Source: Hippasteria phrygiana
Taxonomy: Eukaryota > Echinodermata > Asteroidea > Valvatida > Goniasteridae
Assembly (NCBI GenBank): GCA_037893225.1
Contig: JAZGUH010000360.1
Location: forward strand, 930,001 to 994,000
Length of the DNA stretch: 64,000 bases
Direction of reading: 5' to 3'
Shown: positions 1 through 14,200 of the stretch, in pieces
Layout: each line of letters opens with the position of its first letter
Position numbering within the stretch: the first letter of the stretch is position 1
Notes under the pieces: model-generated
Seen by the model: the letters and a program-made list of their open reading frames with translations, nothing else
What the model was told of the DNA's origin: nothing
Databases searched by the model: none
Position numbers and translations under genes: made by a program

Positions 1-46
1 TTGAATTTTCTCCACAAGTTTTAACTCTAGGAAGCCGCCGATAATT

Positions 47-95
47 GCAACATGTAGCGCCAGATCTAAGCTATCCATACATGTCAAAATTACTG
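47..95. repeat. Conserved box 1 of the monomer
   Basis: From gcaacatg to attactg. This 49-bp segment is nearly invariant through the array, whereas the flanking segments carry the recurrent variant sites. The few exceptions I saw are agatcc (three monomers), acacgt near 30836 and tatatgtc near 63722. Two ACATGT palindromes lie 29 bp apart inside it. It is a candidate protein-binding or nucleosome-phasing segment; no binding protein is implied by the sequence alone. Confidence 0.6.
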
Positions 96-109
96 AATTT
101 GGTTTATAT

Positions 110-125
110 TTCATGCAATTATGAA
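110..125. repeat. Short inverted repeat in the monomer (ttaat variants in many copies)
   Basis: TTCATGCAATTATGAA has 5-bp arms (TTCAT/ATGAA) around gcaatt. Monomers with ttcat keep the dyad and those with ttaat break one arm, so the dyad itself is polymorphic between monomer subtypes. Confidence 0.5.
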
Positions 126-198
126 TGAGTAAAGCCAGTCCATACCCCAGGGAATTTGACATGCATGGAGCAATAAATAGACGGTAACATGTACACAG

Positions 199-240
199 AT
201 GTTGGCCGGAAAGAAAATAAACATTGCGAGGTTTGAATTT
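199..240. repeat. Conserved box 2, spanning the monomer junction
   Basis: From atgttggccgg to gtttgaattt. It is strongly conserved across both arrays. Recurrent exceptions are aaatagacattg in one HOR lineage and tttcctcc in another. The box is separated from conserved box 1 by the variable zones, so conservation is patchy within the monomer. Confidence 0.5.
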
Positions 241-3200
241 TCTCCACAAGTTTTAACTCTAGGAAGCCGCCGATGATTGCAACATGTAGCGCCAGATCTA
301 AGCTATCCATACATGTCAAAATTACTGTATTTGGTTGATATTTAATGCAATTATGAATGAGTAGAGCAAGTCCATACCCCAGGGAATTTGACATGCAAGG
401 AGCAATAAATAGACGGTAACATGTACACAGATGTTGGCCGGAAAGAAAATAAACATTGCGAGGTTTGAATTTTCTCCACAAGTTTTAACTCTAGGAAGCC
501 GCCGATGATTGCAACATGTAGCGCCAGATCTAAGCTATCCATACATGTCAAAATTACTGTATTTGGTTGATATTTAATGCAATTATGAATGAGTAAAGCA
601 AGTCATACCCTAGGGAATTTGACAGACATGGAGCAATAAATAGAAGGTAATATGCACACACATGTTGGCCGGAAAGAAAATAAACATTGCGAGGTTTGAA
701 TTTTCTCCACAAGTTTTAACTCTAGGAAGCCGCCGATGATTGCAACATGTAGCGCCAGATCTAAGCTATCCATACATGTCAAAATTACTGTATTTGGTTG
801 ATATTTAATGCAATTATGAATGAGTAGAGCAAGTCATACCCCAGGGAATTTGACAGGCATGGAGCAATAAATAGAAGGTAATATGCACACAGATGTTGGC
901 CGGAAAGAAAATAAACATTGCGAGGTTTGAATTTCCTCCACAAGTGTTAACTCTAAGAAGCCGCCGATAATTGCAACATGTAGCGCCAGATCTAAGCTAT
1001 CCATACATGTCAAAATTACTGAATTTGGTTGATATTTCATGCAATTATGAATGAGTAAAGCAAGTCCATACCCGAGGGAATTTGACATGCATGGAGCAAT
1101 AAATAGACGGTAACATGTACACAGATGTTGGCCGGAAAGAAAATAAACATTGCGAGGTTTGAATTTTCTCCACAAGTTTTAACTCTAAGAAGCCGCCGGT
1201 GATTGCAACATGTAGCGCCAGATCTAAGCTATCCATACATGTCAAAATTACTGAATTTGGTTGATATTTCATGCAATTATGAATGAGTAAAGCAAGTCCA
1301 TACCCCAGGGAATTTGACATGCATGGAGCAATAAATAGACGGTAACATGTACACAGATGTTGGCCGGAAAGAAAATAAACATTGCGAGGTTTGAATTTTC
1401 TCCACAAGTTTTAACTCTAGGAAGCCGCCGATAATTGCAACATGTAGCGCCAGATCTAAGCTATCCATACATGTCAAAATTACTGAATTTGGTTTATATT
1501 TCATGCAATTATGAATGAGTAAAGCAAGTCCATACCCCAGGGAATTTGACATGCATGGAGCAATAAATAGACGGTAACATGTACACAGATGTTGGCCGGA
1601 AAGAAAATAAACATTGCGAGGTTTGAATTTTCTCCACAAGTTTTAACTCTAGGAAGCCGCCGATGATTGCAACATGTAGCGCCAGATCTAAGCTATCCAT
1701 ACATGTCAAAATTACTGTATTTGGTTAATATTTAATGCAATTATGAATGAGTAGAGCAAGTCCATACCCCAGGGAATTTGACATGCATGGAGCAATAAAT
1801 AGACGGTAACATGTACACAGATGTTGGCCGGAAAGAAAATAAACATTGCGAGGTTTGAATTTTCTCCACAAGTTTTAACTCTAGGAAGCCGCCGATGATT
1901 GCAACATGTAGCGCCAGATCTAAGCTATCCATACATGTCAAAATTACTGTATTTGGTTGATATTTAATGCAATTATGAATGAGTAAAGCAAGTCATACCC
2001 TAGGGAATTTGACAGACATGGAGCAATAAATAGAAGGTAATATGCACACACATGTTGGCCGGAAAGAAAATAAACATTGCGAGGTTTGAATTTTCTCCAC
2101 AAGTTTTAACTCTAGGAAGCCGCCGATGATTGCAACATGTAGCGCCAGATCTAAGCTATCCATACATGTCAAAATTACTGTATTTGGTTGATATTTAATG
2201 CAATTATGAATGAGTAGAGCAAGTCATACCCCAGGGAATTTGACAGGCATGGAGCAATAAATAGAAGGTAATATGCACACAGATGTTGGCCGGAAAGAAA
2301 ATAAACATTGCGAGGTTTGAATTTCCTCCACAAGTGTTAACTCTAAGAAGCCGCCGATAATTGCAACATGTAGCGCCAGATCTAAGCTATCCATACATGT
2401 CAAAATTACTGAATTTGGTTGATATTTCATGCAATTATGAATGAGTAAAGCAAGTCCATACCCGAGGGAATTTGACATGCATGGAGCAATAAATAGACGG
2501 TAACATGTACACAGATGTTGGCCGGAAAGAAAATAAACATTGCGAGGTTTGAATTTTCTCCACAAGTTTTAACTCTAAGAAGCCGCCGGTGATTGCAACA
2601 TGTAGCGCCAGATCTAAGCTATCCATACATGTCAAAATTACTGTATTTGGTTGATATTTAATGCAATTATGAATGAGTAAAGCAAGTCATACCCTAGGGA
2701 ATTTGACAGACATGGAGCAATAAATAGAAGGTAATATGCACACACATGTTGGCCGGAAAGAAAATAAACATTGCGAGGTTTGAATTTTCTCCACAAGTTT
2801 TAACTCTAGGAAGCCGCCGATGATTGCAACATGTAGCGCCAGATCTAAGCTATCCATACATGTCAAAATTACTGTATTTGGTTGATATTTAATGCAATTA
2901 TGAATGAGTAGAGCAAGTCATACCCCAGGGAATTTGACAGGCATGGAGCAATAAATAGAAGGTAATATGCACACAGATGTTGGCCGGAAAGAAAATAAAC
3001 ATTGCGAGGTTTGAATTTTCTCCACAAGTTTTAACTCTAAGAAGCCGCCGGTGATTGCAACATGTAGCGCCAGATCTAAGCTATCCATACATGTCAAAAT
3101 TACTGTATTTGGTTTATATTTCATGCAATTATGAATGAGTAAAGCAAGTCATACCCTAGGGAATTTGACAGGCATGGAGCAATAAATAGAAGGTAATATG

Positions 3201-4408
3201 CACACACATGTTGGCCGGAAAGAAAATAAACATTGCGAGGTTTGAATTTTCTCCACAAGTTTTAACTCTAAGAAGCCGCCGATAATTGCAACATGTAGCG
3301 CCAGATCTAAGCTATCCATACATGTCAAAATTACTGAATTTGGTTGATATTTCATGCAATTATGAATGAGTAAAGCAAGTCCATACCCCAGGGAATTTGA
3401 CATGCATGGAGCAATAAATAGACGGTAACATGTACACAGATGTTGGCCGGAAAGAAAATAAACATTGCGAGGTTTGAATTTTCTCCACAAGTTTTAACTC
3501 TAGGAAGCCGCCGATAATTGCAACATGTAGCGCCAGATCTAAGCTATCCATACATGTCAAAATTACTGAATTTGGTTTATATTTCATGCAATTATGAATG
3601 AGTAAAGCAAGTCCATACCCCAGGGAATTTGACATGCATGGAGCAATAAATAGACGGTAACATGTACACAGATGTTGGCCGGAAAGAAAATAAACATTGC
3701 GAGGTTTGAATTTTCTCCACAAGTTTTAACTCTAGGAAGCCGCCGATGATTGCAACATGTAGCGCCAGATCTAAGCTATCCATACATGTCAAAATTACTG
3801 TATTTGGTTGATATTTCATGCAATTATGAATGAGTAGAGCAAGTCCATACCCCAGGGAATTTGACATGCATGGAGCAATAAATAGACGGTAACATGTACA
3901 CAGATGTTGGCCGGAAAGAAAATAAACATTGCGAGGTTTGAATTTTCTCCACAAGTTTTAACTCTAGGAAGCCGCCGATGATTGCAACATGTAGCGCCAG
4001 ATCTAAGCTATCCATACATGTCAAAATTACTGTATTTGGTTGATATTTAATGCAATTATGAATGAGTAAAGCAAGTCATACCCTAGGGAATTTGACAGAC
4101 ATGGAGCAATAAATAGAAGGTAATATGCACACACATGTTGGCCGGAAAGAAAATAAACATTGCGAGGTTTGAATTTTCTCCACAAGTTTTAACTCTAGGA
4201 AGCCGCCGATGATTGCAACATGTAGCGCCAGATCTAAGCTATCCATACATGTCAAAATTACTGTATTTGGTTGATATTTAATGCAATTATGAATGAGTAG
4301 AGCAAGTCATACCCCAGGGAATTTGACAGGCATGGAGCAATAAATAGAAGGTAATATGCACACAGATGTTGGCCGGAAAGAAAATAAACATTGCGAGGTT
4401 TGAATTTT

Positions 4409-5326
4409 CTCAACAAGTTTTAACTCTAGGAAGCCGCCGATAATTGCAACATGTAGCGCCAGATCTAAGCTATCCATACATGTCAAAATTACTGAATTTG
4501 GTTGATATTTCATGCAATTATGAATGAGTAAAGCAAGTCCATACCCCAGGGAATTTGACATGCATGGAGCAATAAATAGACGGTAACATGTACACAGATG
4601 TTGGCCGGAAAGAAAATAAACATTGCGAGGTTTGAATTTTCTCCTCAAGTTTTAACTCTAGGAAGCCGCCGATGATTGCAACATGTAGCGCCAGATCTAA
4701 GCTATCCATACATGTCAAAATTACTGTATTTGGTTGATATTTAATGCAATTATGAATGAGTAGAGCAAGTCCATACCCTAGGGAATTTGACATGCATGGA
4801 GCAATAAATAGACGGTAACATGCAAACAGATGTTGGCCGGAAAGAAAATAAACATTGCGAGGTTTGAATTTTCTCCACAAGTTTTAACTCTAAGAAGCCG
4901 CCGATAATTGCAACATGTAGCGCCAGATCCAAGCTATCCATACATGTCAAAATTACTGAATTTGGTTGATATTTCATGCAATTATGAATGAGTAAAGCAA
5001 GTCATACCCAAGGGAATTTGACAGGCATGGAGCAATAAATAGAAGGTAATATGCACACAGATGTTGGCCGGAAAGAAAATAAACATTGCGAGGTTTGAAT
5101 TTTCTCCACAAGTGTTAACTCTAAGAAGCCGCCGATAATTGCAACATGTAGCGCCAGATCTAAGCTATCCATACATGTCAAAATTACTGAATTTGGTTGA
5201 TATTTCATGCAATTATGAATGAGTAAAGCAAGTCTATACCCCAGGGAATTTGACATGCATGGAGCAATAAATAGACGGTAACATGTACACAGATGTTGGC
5301 CGGAAAGAAAATAAACATTGCGAGGT
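4409..5326. repeat. Four divergent monomers between the 5326-bp copies
   Basis: About four monomers rich in private variants that are rare elsewhere: ctcaacaag near 4409, ctcctcaag near 4642, atgcaaacag near 4821, agatcc near 4929, cccaaggg near 5008 and gtctatacc near 5233. They have no equivalent at the matching place after copy 2. Confidence 0.75.
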
Positions 5327-8300
5327 TTGAATTTTCTCCACAAGTTTTAACTCTAGGAAGCCGCCGATAATTGCAACATGTAGCGCCAGATCTAAGCTAT
5401 CCATACATGTCAAAATTACTGAATTTGGTTTATATTTCATGCAATTATGAATGAGTAAAGCCAGTCCATACCCCAGGGAATTTGACATGCATGGAGCAAT
5501 AAATAGACGGTAACATGTACACAGATGTTGGCCGGAAAGAAAATAAACATTGCGAGGTTTGAATTTTCTCCACAAGTTTTAACTCTAGGAAGCCGCCGAT
5601 GATTGCAACATGTAGCGCCAGATCTAAGCTATCCATACATGTCAAAATTACTGTATTTGGTTGATATTTAATGCAATTATGAATGAGTAGAGCAAGTCCA
5701 TACCCCAGGGAATTTGACATGCATGGAGCAATAAATAGACGGTAACATGTACACAGATGTTGGCCGGAAAGAAAATAAACATTGCGAGGTTTGAATTTTC
5801 TCCACAAGTTTTAACTCTAGGAAGCCGCCGATGATTGCAACATGTAGCGCCAGATCTAAGCTATCCATACATGTCAAAATTACTGTATTTGGTTGATATT
5901 TAATGCAATTATGAATGAGTAAAGCAAGTCATACCCTAGGGAATTTGACAGACATGGAGCAATAAATAGAAGGTAATATGCACACACATGTTGGCCGGAA
6001 AGAAAATAAACATTGCGAGGTTTGAATTTTCTCCACAAGTTTTAACTCTAGGAAGCCGCCGATGATTGCAACATGTAGCGCCAGATCTAAGCTATCCATA
6101 CATGTCAAAATTACTGTATTTGGTTGATATTTAATGCAATTATGAATGAGTAGAGCAAGTCATACCCCAGGGAATTTGACAGGCATGGAGCAATAAATAG
6201 AAGGTAATATGCACACAGATGTTGGCCGGAAAGAAAATAAACATTGCGAGGTTTGAATTTCCTCCACAAGTGTTAACTCTAAGAAGCCGCCGATAATTGC
6301 AACATGTAGCGCCAGATCTAAGCTATCCATACATGTCAAAATTACTGAATTTGGTTGATATTTCATGCAATTATGAATGAGTAAAGCAAGTCCATACCCG
6401 AGGGAATTTGACATGCATGGAGCAATAAATAGACGGTAACATGTACACAGATGTTGGCCGGAAAGAAAATAAACATTGCGAGGTTTGAATTTTCTCCACA
6501 AGTTTTAACTCTAAGAAGCCGCCGGTGATTGCAACATGTAGCGCCAGATCTAAGCTATCCATACATGTCAAAATTACTGAATTTGGTTGATATTTCATGC
6601 AATTATGAATGAGTAAAGCAAGTCCATACCCCAGGGAATTTGACATGCATGGAGCAATAAATAGACGGTAACATGTACACAGATGTTGGCCGGAAAGAAA
6701 ATAAACATTGCGAGGTTTGAATTTTCTCCACAAGTTTTAACTCTAGGAAGCCGCCGATAATTGCAACATGTAGCGCCAGATCTAAGCTATCCATACATGT
6801 CAAAATTACTGAATTTGGTTTATATTTCATGCAATTATGAATGAGTAAAGCAAGTCCATACCCCAGGGAATTTGACATGCATGGAGCAATAAATAGACGG
6901 TAACATGTACACAGATGTTGGCCGGAAAGAAAATAAACATTGCGAGGTTTGAATTTTCTCCACAAGTTTTAACTCTAGGAAGCCGCCGATGATTGCAACA
7001 TGTAGCGCCAGATCTAAGCTATCCATACATGTCAAAATTACTGTATTTGGTTAATATTTAATGCAATTATGAATGAGTAGAGCAAGTCCATACCCCAGGG
7101 AATTTGACATGCATGGAGCAATAAATAGACGGTAACATGTACACAGATGTTGGCCGGAAAGAAAATAAACATTGCGAGGTTTGAATTTTCTCCACAAGTT
7201 TTAACTCTAGGAAGCCGCCGATGATTGCAACATGTAGCGCCAGATCTAAGCTATCCATACATGTCAAAATTACTGTATTTGGTTGATATTTAATGCAATT
7301 ATGAATGAGTAAAGCAAGTCATACCCTAGGGAATTTGACAGACATGGAGCAATAAATAGAAGGTAATATGCACACACATGTTGGCCGGAAAGAAAATAAA
7401 CATTGCGAGGTTTGAATTTTCTCCACAAGTTTTAACTCTAGGAAGCCGCCGATGATTGCAACATGTAGCGCCAGATCTAAGCTATCCATACATGTCAAAA
7501 TTACTGTATTTGGTTGATATTTAATGCAATTATGAATGAGTAGAGCAAGTCATACCCCAGGGAATTTGACAGGCATGGAGCAATAAATAGAAGGTAATAT
7601 GCACACAGATGTTGGCCGGAAAGAAAATAAACATTGCGAGGTTTGAATTTCCTCCACAAGTGTTAACTCTAAGAAGCCGCCGATAATTGCAACATGTAGC
7701 GCCAGATCTAAGCTATCCATACATGTCAAAATTACTGAATTTGGTTGATATTTCATGCAATTATGAATGAGTAAAGCAAGTCCATACCCGAGGGAATTTG
7801 ACATGCATGGAGCAATAAATAGACGGTAACATGTACACAGATGTTGGCCGGAAAGAAAATAAACATTGCGAGGTTTGAATTTTCTCCACAAGTTTTAACT
7901 CTAAGAAGCCGCCGGTGATTGCAACATGTAGCGCCAGATCTAAGCTATCCATACATGTCAAAATTACTGTATTTGGTTGATATTTAATGCAATTATGAAT
8001 GAGTAAAGCAAGTCATACCCTAGGGAATTTGACAGACATGGAGCAATAAATAGAAGGTAATATGCACACACATGTTGGCCGGAAAGAAAATAAACATTGC
8101 GAGGTTTGAATTTTCTCCACAAGTTTTAACTCTAGGAAGCCGCCGATGATTGCAACATGTAGCGCCAGATCTAAGCTATCCATACATGTCAAAATTACTG
8201 TATTTGGTTGATATTTAATGCAATTATGAATGAGTAGAGCAAGTCATACCCCAGGGAATTTGACAGGCATGGAGCAATAAATAGAAGGTAATATGCACAC

Positions 8301-9734
8301 AGATGTTGGCCGGAAAGAAAATAAACATTGCGAGGTTTGAATTTTCTCCACAAGTTTTAACTCTAAGAAGCCGCCGGTGATTGCAACATGTAGCGCCAGA
8401 TCTAAGCTATCCATACATGTCAAAATTACTGTATTTGGTTTATATTTCATGCAATTATGAATGAGTAAAGCAAGTCATACCCTAGGGAATTTGACAGGCA
8501 TGGAGCAATAAATAGAAGGTAATATGCACACACATGTTGGCCGGAAAGAAAATAAACATTGCGAGGTTTGAATTTTCTCCACAAGTTTTAACTCTAAGAA
8601 GCCGCCGATAATTGCAACATGTAGCGCCAGATCTAAGCTATCCATACATGTCAAAATTACTGAATTTGGTTGATATTTCATGCAATTATGAATGAGTAAA
8701 GCAAGTCCATACCCCAGGGAATTTGACATGCATGGAGCAATAAATAGACGGTAACATGTACACAGATGTTGGCCGGAAAGAAAATAAACATTGCGAGGTT
8801 TGAATTTTCTCCACAAGTTTTAACTCTAGGAAGCCGCCGATAATTGCAACATGTAGCGCCAGATCTAAGCTATCCATACATGTCAAAATTACTGAATTTG
8901 GTTTATATTTCATGCAATTATGAATGAGTAAAGCAAGTCCATACCCCAGGGAATTTGACATGCATGGAGCAATAAATAGACGGTAACATGTACACAGATG
9001 TTGGCCGGAAAGAAAATAAACATTGCGAGGTTTGAATTTTCTCCACAAGTTTTAACTCTAGGAAGCCGCCGATGATTGCAACATGTAGCGCCAGATCTAA
9101 GCTATCCATACATGTCAAAATTACTGTATTTGGTTGATATTTAATGCAATTATGAATGAGTAGAGCAAGTCCATACCCCAGGGAATTTGACATGCATGGA
9201 GCAATAAATAGACGGTAACATGTACACAGATGTTGGCCGGAAAGAAAATAAACATTGCGAGGTTTGAATTTTCTCCACAAGTTTTAACTCTAGGAAGCCG
9301 CCGATGATTGCAACATGTAGCGCCAGATCTAAGCTATCCATACATGTCAAAATTACTGTATTTGGTTGATATTTAATGCAATTATGAATGAGTAAAGCAA
9401 GTCATACCCTAGGGAATTTGACAGACATGGAGCAATAAATAGAAGGTAATATGCACACACATGTTGGCCGGAAAGAAAATAAACATTGCGAGGTTTGAAT
9501 TTTCTCCACAAGTTTTAACTCTAGGAAGCCGCCGATGATTGCAACATGTAGCGCCAGATCTAAGCTATCCATACATGTCAAAATTACTGTATTTGGTTGA
9601 TATTTAATGCAATTATGAATGAGTAGAGCAAGTCATACCCCAGGGAATTTGACAGGCATGGAGCAATAAATAGAAGGTAATATGCACACAGATGTTGGCC
9701 GGAAAGAAAATAAACATTGCGAGGTTTGAATTTC
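5327..9734. repeat. 23-monomer duplication, copy 2 (offset 5326)
   Basis: Second copy of the block at 1-4408; see copy 1 for the differences. Near-identity over 4.4 kb implies a recent unequal exchange or conversion, or alternatively an assembly duplication. Confidence 0.9.
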
Positions 9735-11200
9735 CTCCACAAGTGTTAACTCTAAGAAGCCGCCGATAATTGCAACATGTAGCGCCAGATCTAAGCTATC
9801 CATACATGTCAAAATTACTGAATTTGGTTGATATTTCATGCAATTATGAATGAGTAAAGCAAGTCCATACCCGAGGGAATTTGACATGCATGGAGCAATA
9901 AATAGACGGTAACATGTACACAGATGTTGGCCGGAAAGAAAATAAACATTGCGAGGTTTGAATTTTCTCCACAAGTTTTAACTCTAAGAAGCCGCCGGTG
10001 ATTGCAACATGTAGCGCCAGATCTAAGCTATCCATACATGTCAAAATTACTGTATTTGGTTTATATTTCATGCAATTATGAATGAGTAAAGCAAGTCATA
10101 CCCTAGGGAATTTGACAGGCATGGAGCAATAAATAGAAGGTAATATGCACACACATGTTGGCCGGAAAGAAAATAAACATTGCGAGGTTTGAATTTTCTC
10201 CACAAGTTTTAACTCTAAGAAGCCGCCGATAATTGCAACATGTAGCGCCAGATCTAAGCTATCCATACATGTCAAAATTACTGAATTTGGTTGATATTTC
10301 ATGCAATTATGAATGAGTAAAGCAAGTCATACCCTAGGGAATTTGACAGGCATGGAGCAATAAATAGAAGGTAATATGCACACAGATGTTGGCCGGAAAG
10401 AAAATAAACATTGCGAGGTTTGAATTTTCTCCACAAGTTTTAACTCTAAGAAGCCGCCGATGATTGCAACATGTAGCGCCAGATCTAAGCTATCCATACA
10501 TGTCAAAATTACTGTATTTGGTTTATATTTCATGCAATTATGAATGAGTAAAGCAAGTCATACCCTGGGGAATTTGACAGGCATGGAGCAATAAATAGAA
10601 GGTAATATGCACACACATGTTGGCCGGAAAGAAAATAAACATTGCGAGGTTTGAATTTTCTCCACAAGTTTTAACTCTAAGAAGCCGCCGATAATTGCAA
10701 CATGTAGCGCCAGATCTAAGCTATCCATACATGTCAAAATTACTGAATTTGGTTGAAATTTCATGCAATTATGAATGAGTAAAGCAAGTCCATACCCCAG
10801 GGAATTTGACATGCATGGAGCAATAAATAGACGGTAACATGTACACAGATGTTGGCCGGAAAGAAAATAAACATTGCGAGGTTTGAATTTTCTCCACAAG
10901 TTTTAACTCTAGGAAGCCGCCGATGATTGCAACATGTAGCGCCAGATCTAAGCTATCCATACATGTCAAAATTACTGTATTTGGTTGATATTTAATGCAA
11001 TTATGAATGAGTAGAGCAAGTCCATACCCCAGGGAATTTGACAGGCATGGAGCAATAAGTAGAAGGTAATATGCACACAGATGTTGGCCGGAAAGAAAAT
11101 AAACATTGCGAGGTTTGAATTTTCTCCACAAGTTTTAACTCTAGGAAGCCGCCGATAATTGCAACATGTAGCGCCAGATCTAAGCTATCCATACATGTCA
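8918..11200. repeat. Dispersed HOR segment, partner of 23267-25549
   Basis: The succession of monomer variants matches 23267-25549 at a constant offset of 14349 (62 monomers) for about 2.3 kb. It ends where the monomers near 11210 and 25560 carry tgtatttggtttat and tgaatttggttgat respectively. Confidence 0.75.
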
Positions 11201-14200
11201 AAATTACTGTATTTGGTTTATATTTCATGCAATTATGAATGAGTAAAGCAAGTCATACCCTGGGGAATTTGACAGGCATGGAGCAATAAATAGAAGGTAA
11301 TATGCACACACATGTTGGCCGGAAAGAAAATAAACATTGCGAGGTTTGAATTTTCTCCACAAGTTTTAACTCTAAGAAGCCGCCGATAATTGCAACATGT
11401 AGCGCCAGATCTAAGCTATCCATACATGTCAAAATTACTGAATTTGGTTGAAATTTCATGCAATTATGAATGAGTAAAGCAAGTCCATACCCCAGGGAAT
11501 TTGACATGCATGGAGCAATAAATAGACGGTAACATGTACACAGATGTTGGCCGGAAAGAAAATAAACATTGCGAGGTTTGAATTTTCTCCACAAGTTTTA
11601 ACTCTAGGAAGCCGCCGATGATTGCAACATGTAGCGCCAGATCTAAGCTATCCATACATGTCAAAATTACTGTATTTGGTTGATATTTAATGCAATTATG
11701 AATGAGTAGAGCAAGTCCATACCCCAGGGAATTTGACAGGCATGGAGCAATAAGTAGAAGGTAATATGCACACAGATGTTGGCCGGAAAGAAAATAAACA
11801 TTGCGAGGTTTGAATTTTCTCCACAAGTTTTAACTCTAGGAAGCCGCCGATAATTGCAACATGTAGCGCCAGATCTAAGCTATCCATACATGTCAAAATT
11901 ACTGAATTTGGTTGATATTTCATGCAATTATGAATGAGTAAAGCAAGTCATACCCTAGGGAATTTGACAGGCATGGAGCAATAAATAGAAGGTAATATGC
12001 ACACACATGTTGGCCGGAAAGAAAATAAACATTGCGAGGTTTGAATTTTCTCCACAAGTTTTAACTCTAAGAAGCCGCCGATAATTGCAACATGTAGCGC
12101 CAGATCTAAGCTATCCATACATGTCAAAATTACTGAATTTGGTTGAAATTTCATGCAATTATGAATGAGTAAAGCAAGTCCATACCCCAGGGAATTTGAC
12201 ATGCATGGAGCAATAAATAGACGGTAACATGTACACAGATGTTGGCCGGAAAGAAAATAAACATTGCGAGGTTTGAATTTTCTCCACAAGTTTTAACTCT
12301 AGGAAGCCGCCGATGATTGCAACATGTAGCGCCAGATCTAAGCTATCCATACATGTCAAAATTACTGTATTTGGTTGATATTTAATGCAATTATGAATGA
12401 GTAGAGCAAGTCCATACCCCAGGGAATTTGACAGGCATGGAGCAATAAGTAGAAGGTAATATGCACACAGATGTTGGCCGGAAAGAAAATAAACATTGCG
12501 AGGTTTGAATTTTCTCCACAAGTTTTAACTCTAGGAAGCCGCCGATAATTGCAACATGTAGCGCCAGATCTAAGCTATCCATACATGTCAAAATTACTGA
12601 ATTTGGTTGATATTTCATGCAATTATGAATGAGTAAAGCAAGTCATACCCTAGGGAATTTGACAGGCATGGAGCAATAAATAGAAGGTAATATGCACACA
12701 GATGTTGGCCGGAAAGAAAATAGACATTGCGAGGTTTGAATTTTCTCCACAAGTTTTAACTCTAAGAAGCCGCCGATAATTGCAACATGTAGCGCCAGAT
12801 CTAAGCTATCCATACATGTCAAAATTACTGAATTTGGTTGATATTTCATGCAATTATGAATGAGTAAAGCAAGTCATACCCTAGGGAATTTGACAGGCAT
12901 GGAGCAATAAATAGAAGGTAATATGCACACAGATGTTGGCCGGAAAGAAAATAAACATTGCGAGGTTTGAATTTTCTCCACAAGTTTTAACTCTAAGAAG
13001 CCGCCGATGATTGCAACATGTAGCGCCAGATCTAAGCTATCCATACATGTCAAAATTACTGTATTTGGTTTATATTTCATGCAATTATGAATGAGTAAAG
13101 CAAGTCATACCCTGGGGAATTTGACAGGCATGGAGCAATAAATAGAAGGTAATATGCACACACATGTTGGCCGGAAAGAAAATAAACATTGCGAGGTTTG
13201 AATTTTCTCCACAAGTTTTAACTCTAAGAAGCCGCCGATAATTGCAACATGTAGCGCCAGATCTAAGCTATCCATACATGTCAAAATTACTGAATTTGGT
13301 TGAAATTTCATGCAATTATGAATGAGTAAAGCAAGTCCATACCCCAGGGAATTTGACATGCATGGAGCAATAAATAGACGGTAACATGTACACAGATGTT
13401 GGCCGGAAAGAAAATAAACATTGCGAGGTTTGAATTTTCTCCACAAGTTTTAACTCTAGGAAGCCGCCGATGATTGCAACATGTAGCGCCAGATCTAAGC
13501 TATCCATACATGTCAAAATTACTGTATTTGGTTGATATTTAATGCAATTATGAATGAGTAGAGCAAGTCCATACCCCAGGGAATTTGACAGGCATGGAGC
13601 AATAAGTAGAAGGTAATATGCACACAGATGTTGGCCGGAAAGAAAATAAACATTGCGAGGTTTGAATTTTCTCCACAAGTTTTAACTCTAGGAAGCCGCC
13701 GATAATTGCAACATGTAGCGCCAGATCTAAGCTATCCATACATGTCAAAATTACTGAATTTGGTTGATATTTCATGCAATTATGAATGAGTAAAGCAAGT
13801 CATACCCTAGGGAATTTGACAGGCATGGAGCAATAAATAGAAGGTAATATGCACACACATGTTGGCCGGAAAGAAAATAAACATTGCGAGGTTTGAATTT
13901 TCTCCACAAGTTTTAACTCTAAGAAGCCGCCGATAATTGCAACATGTAGCGCCAGATCTAAGCTATCCATACATGTCAAAATTACTGAATTTGGTTGAAA
14001 TTTCATGCAATTATGAATGAGTAAAGCAAGTCCATACCCCAGGGAATTTGACATGCATGGAGCAATAAATAGACGGTAACATGTACACAGATGTTGGCCG
14101 GAAAGAAAATAAACATTGCGAGGTTTGAATTTTCTCCACAAGTTTTAACTCTAGGAAGCCGCCGATGATTGCAACATGTAGCGCCAGATCTAAGCTATCC

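Larger units (their letters stand above)
1..232. repeat. Representative 232-bp satellite monomer
   Basis: First full monomer, starting at ttgaattttctcc. It is AT-rich and contains one AGATCT site (62-67), three ACATGT palindromes (50-55, 79-84, 187-192), CATGCATG (160-167) and the inverted repeat TTCATGCAATTATGAA (110-125). BglII sites are lost in only a few monomers (agatcc near 4929, 41709 and 44960), so a BglII digest should give a 231/232-bp ladder. I do not recognise it as a named satellite family. Confidence 0.9.
1..2640. repeat. Six-monomer higher-order repeat (1390 bp)
   Basis: Bases 1-1250 correspond to 1391-2640 at a constant offset of 1390. The few differences include agccagtc at 132 versus agcaagtc, acatgcaagg near 391 versus acatgcatgg, and ttgatatt versus ttaatatt near 1725. 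It is nested inside the 5326-bp duplication. Confidence 0.8.
1..4408. repeat. 23-monomer duplication, copy 1 (offset 5326)
   Basis: Corresponds base for base to 5327-9734. The order of monomer variants is the same throughout, including the rare agccagtcc (132 and 5458). Differences I noticed are near 391 (caagg versus catgg) and near 3819 (ttcat versus ttaat). The match ends near 4409, where cttctcaacaag-type sequence replaces the cctccacaagtg-type sequence of copy 2. The left end lies outside the window. Confidence 0.9.

Noticed and set aside
199..215. CENP-B box candidate around gttggccggaaag
   Set aside because: It does not contain the required TTCG....A..CGGG core on either strand.
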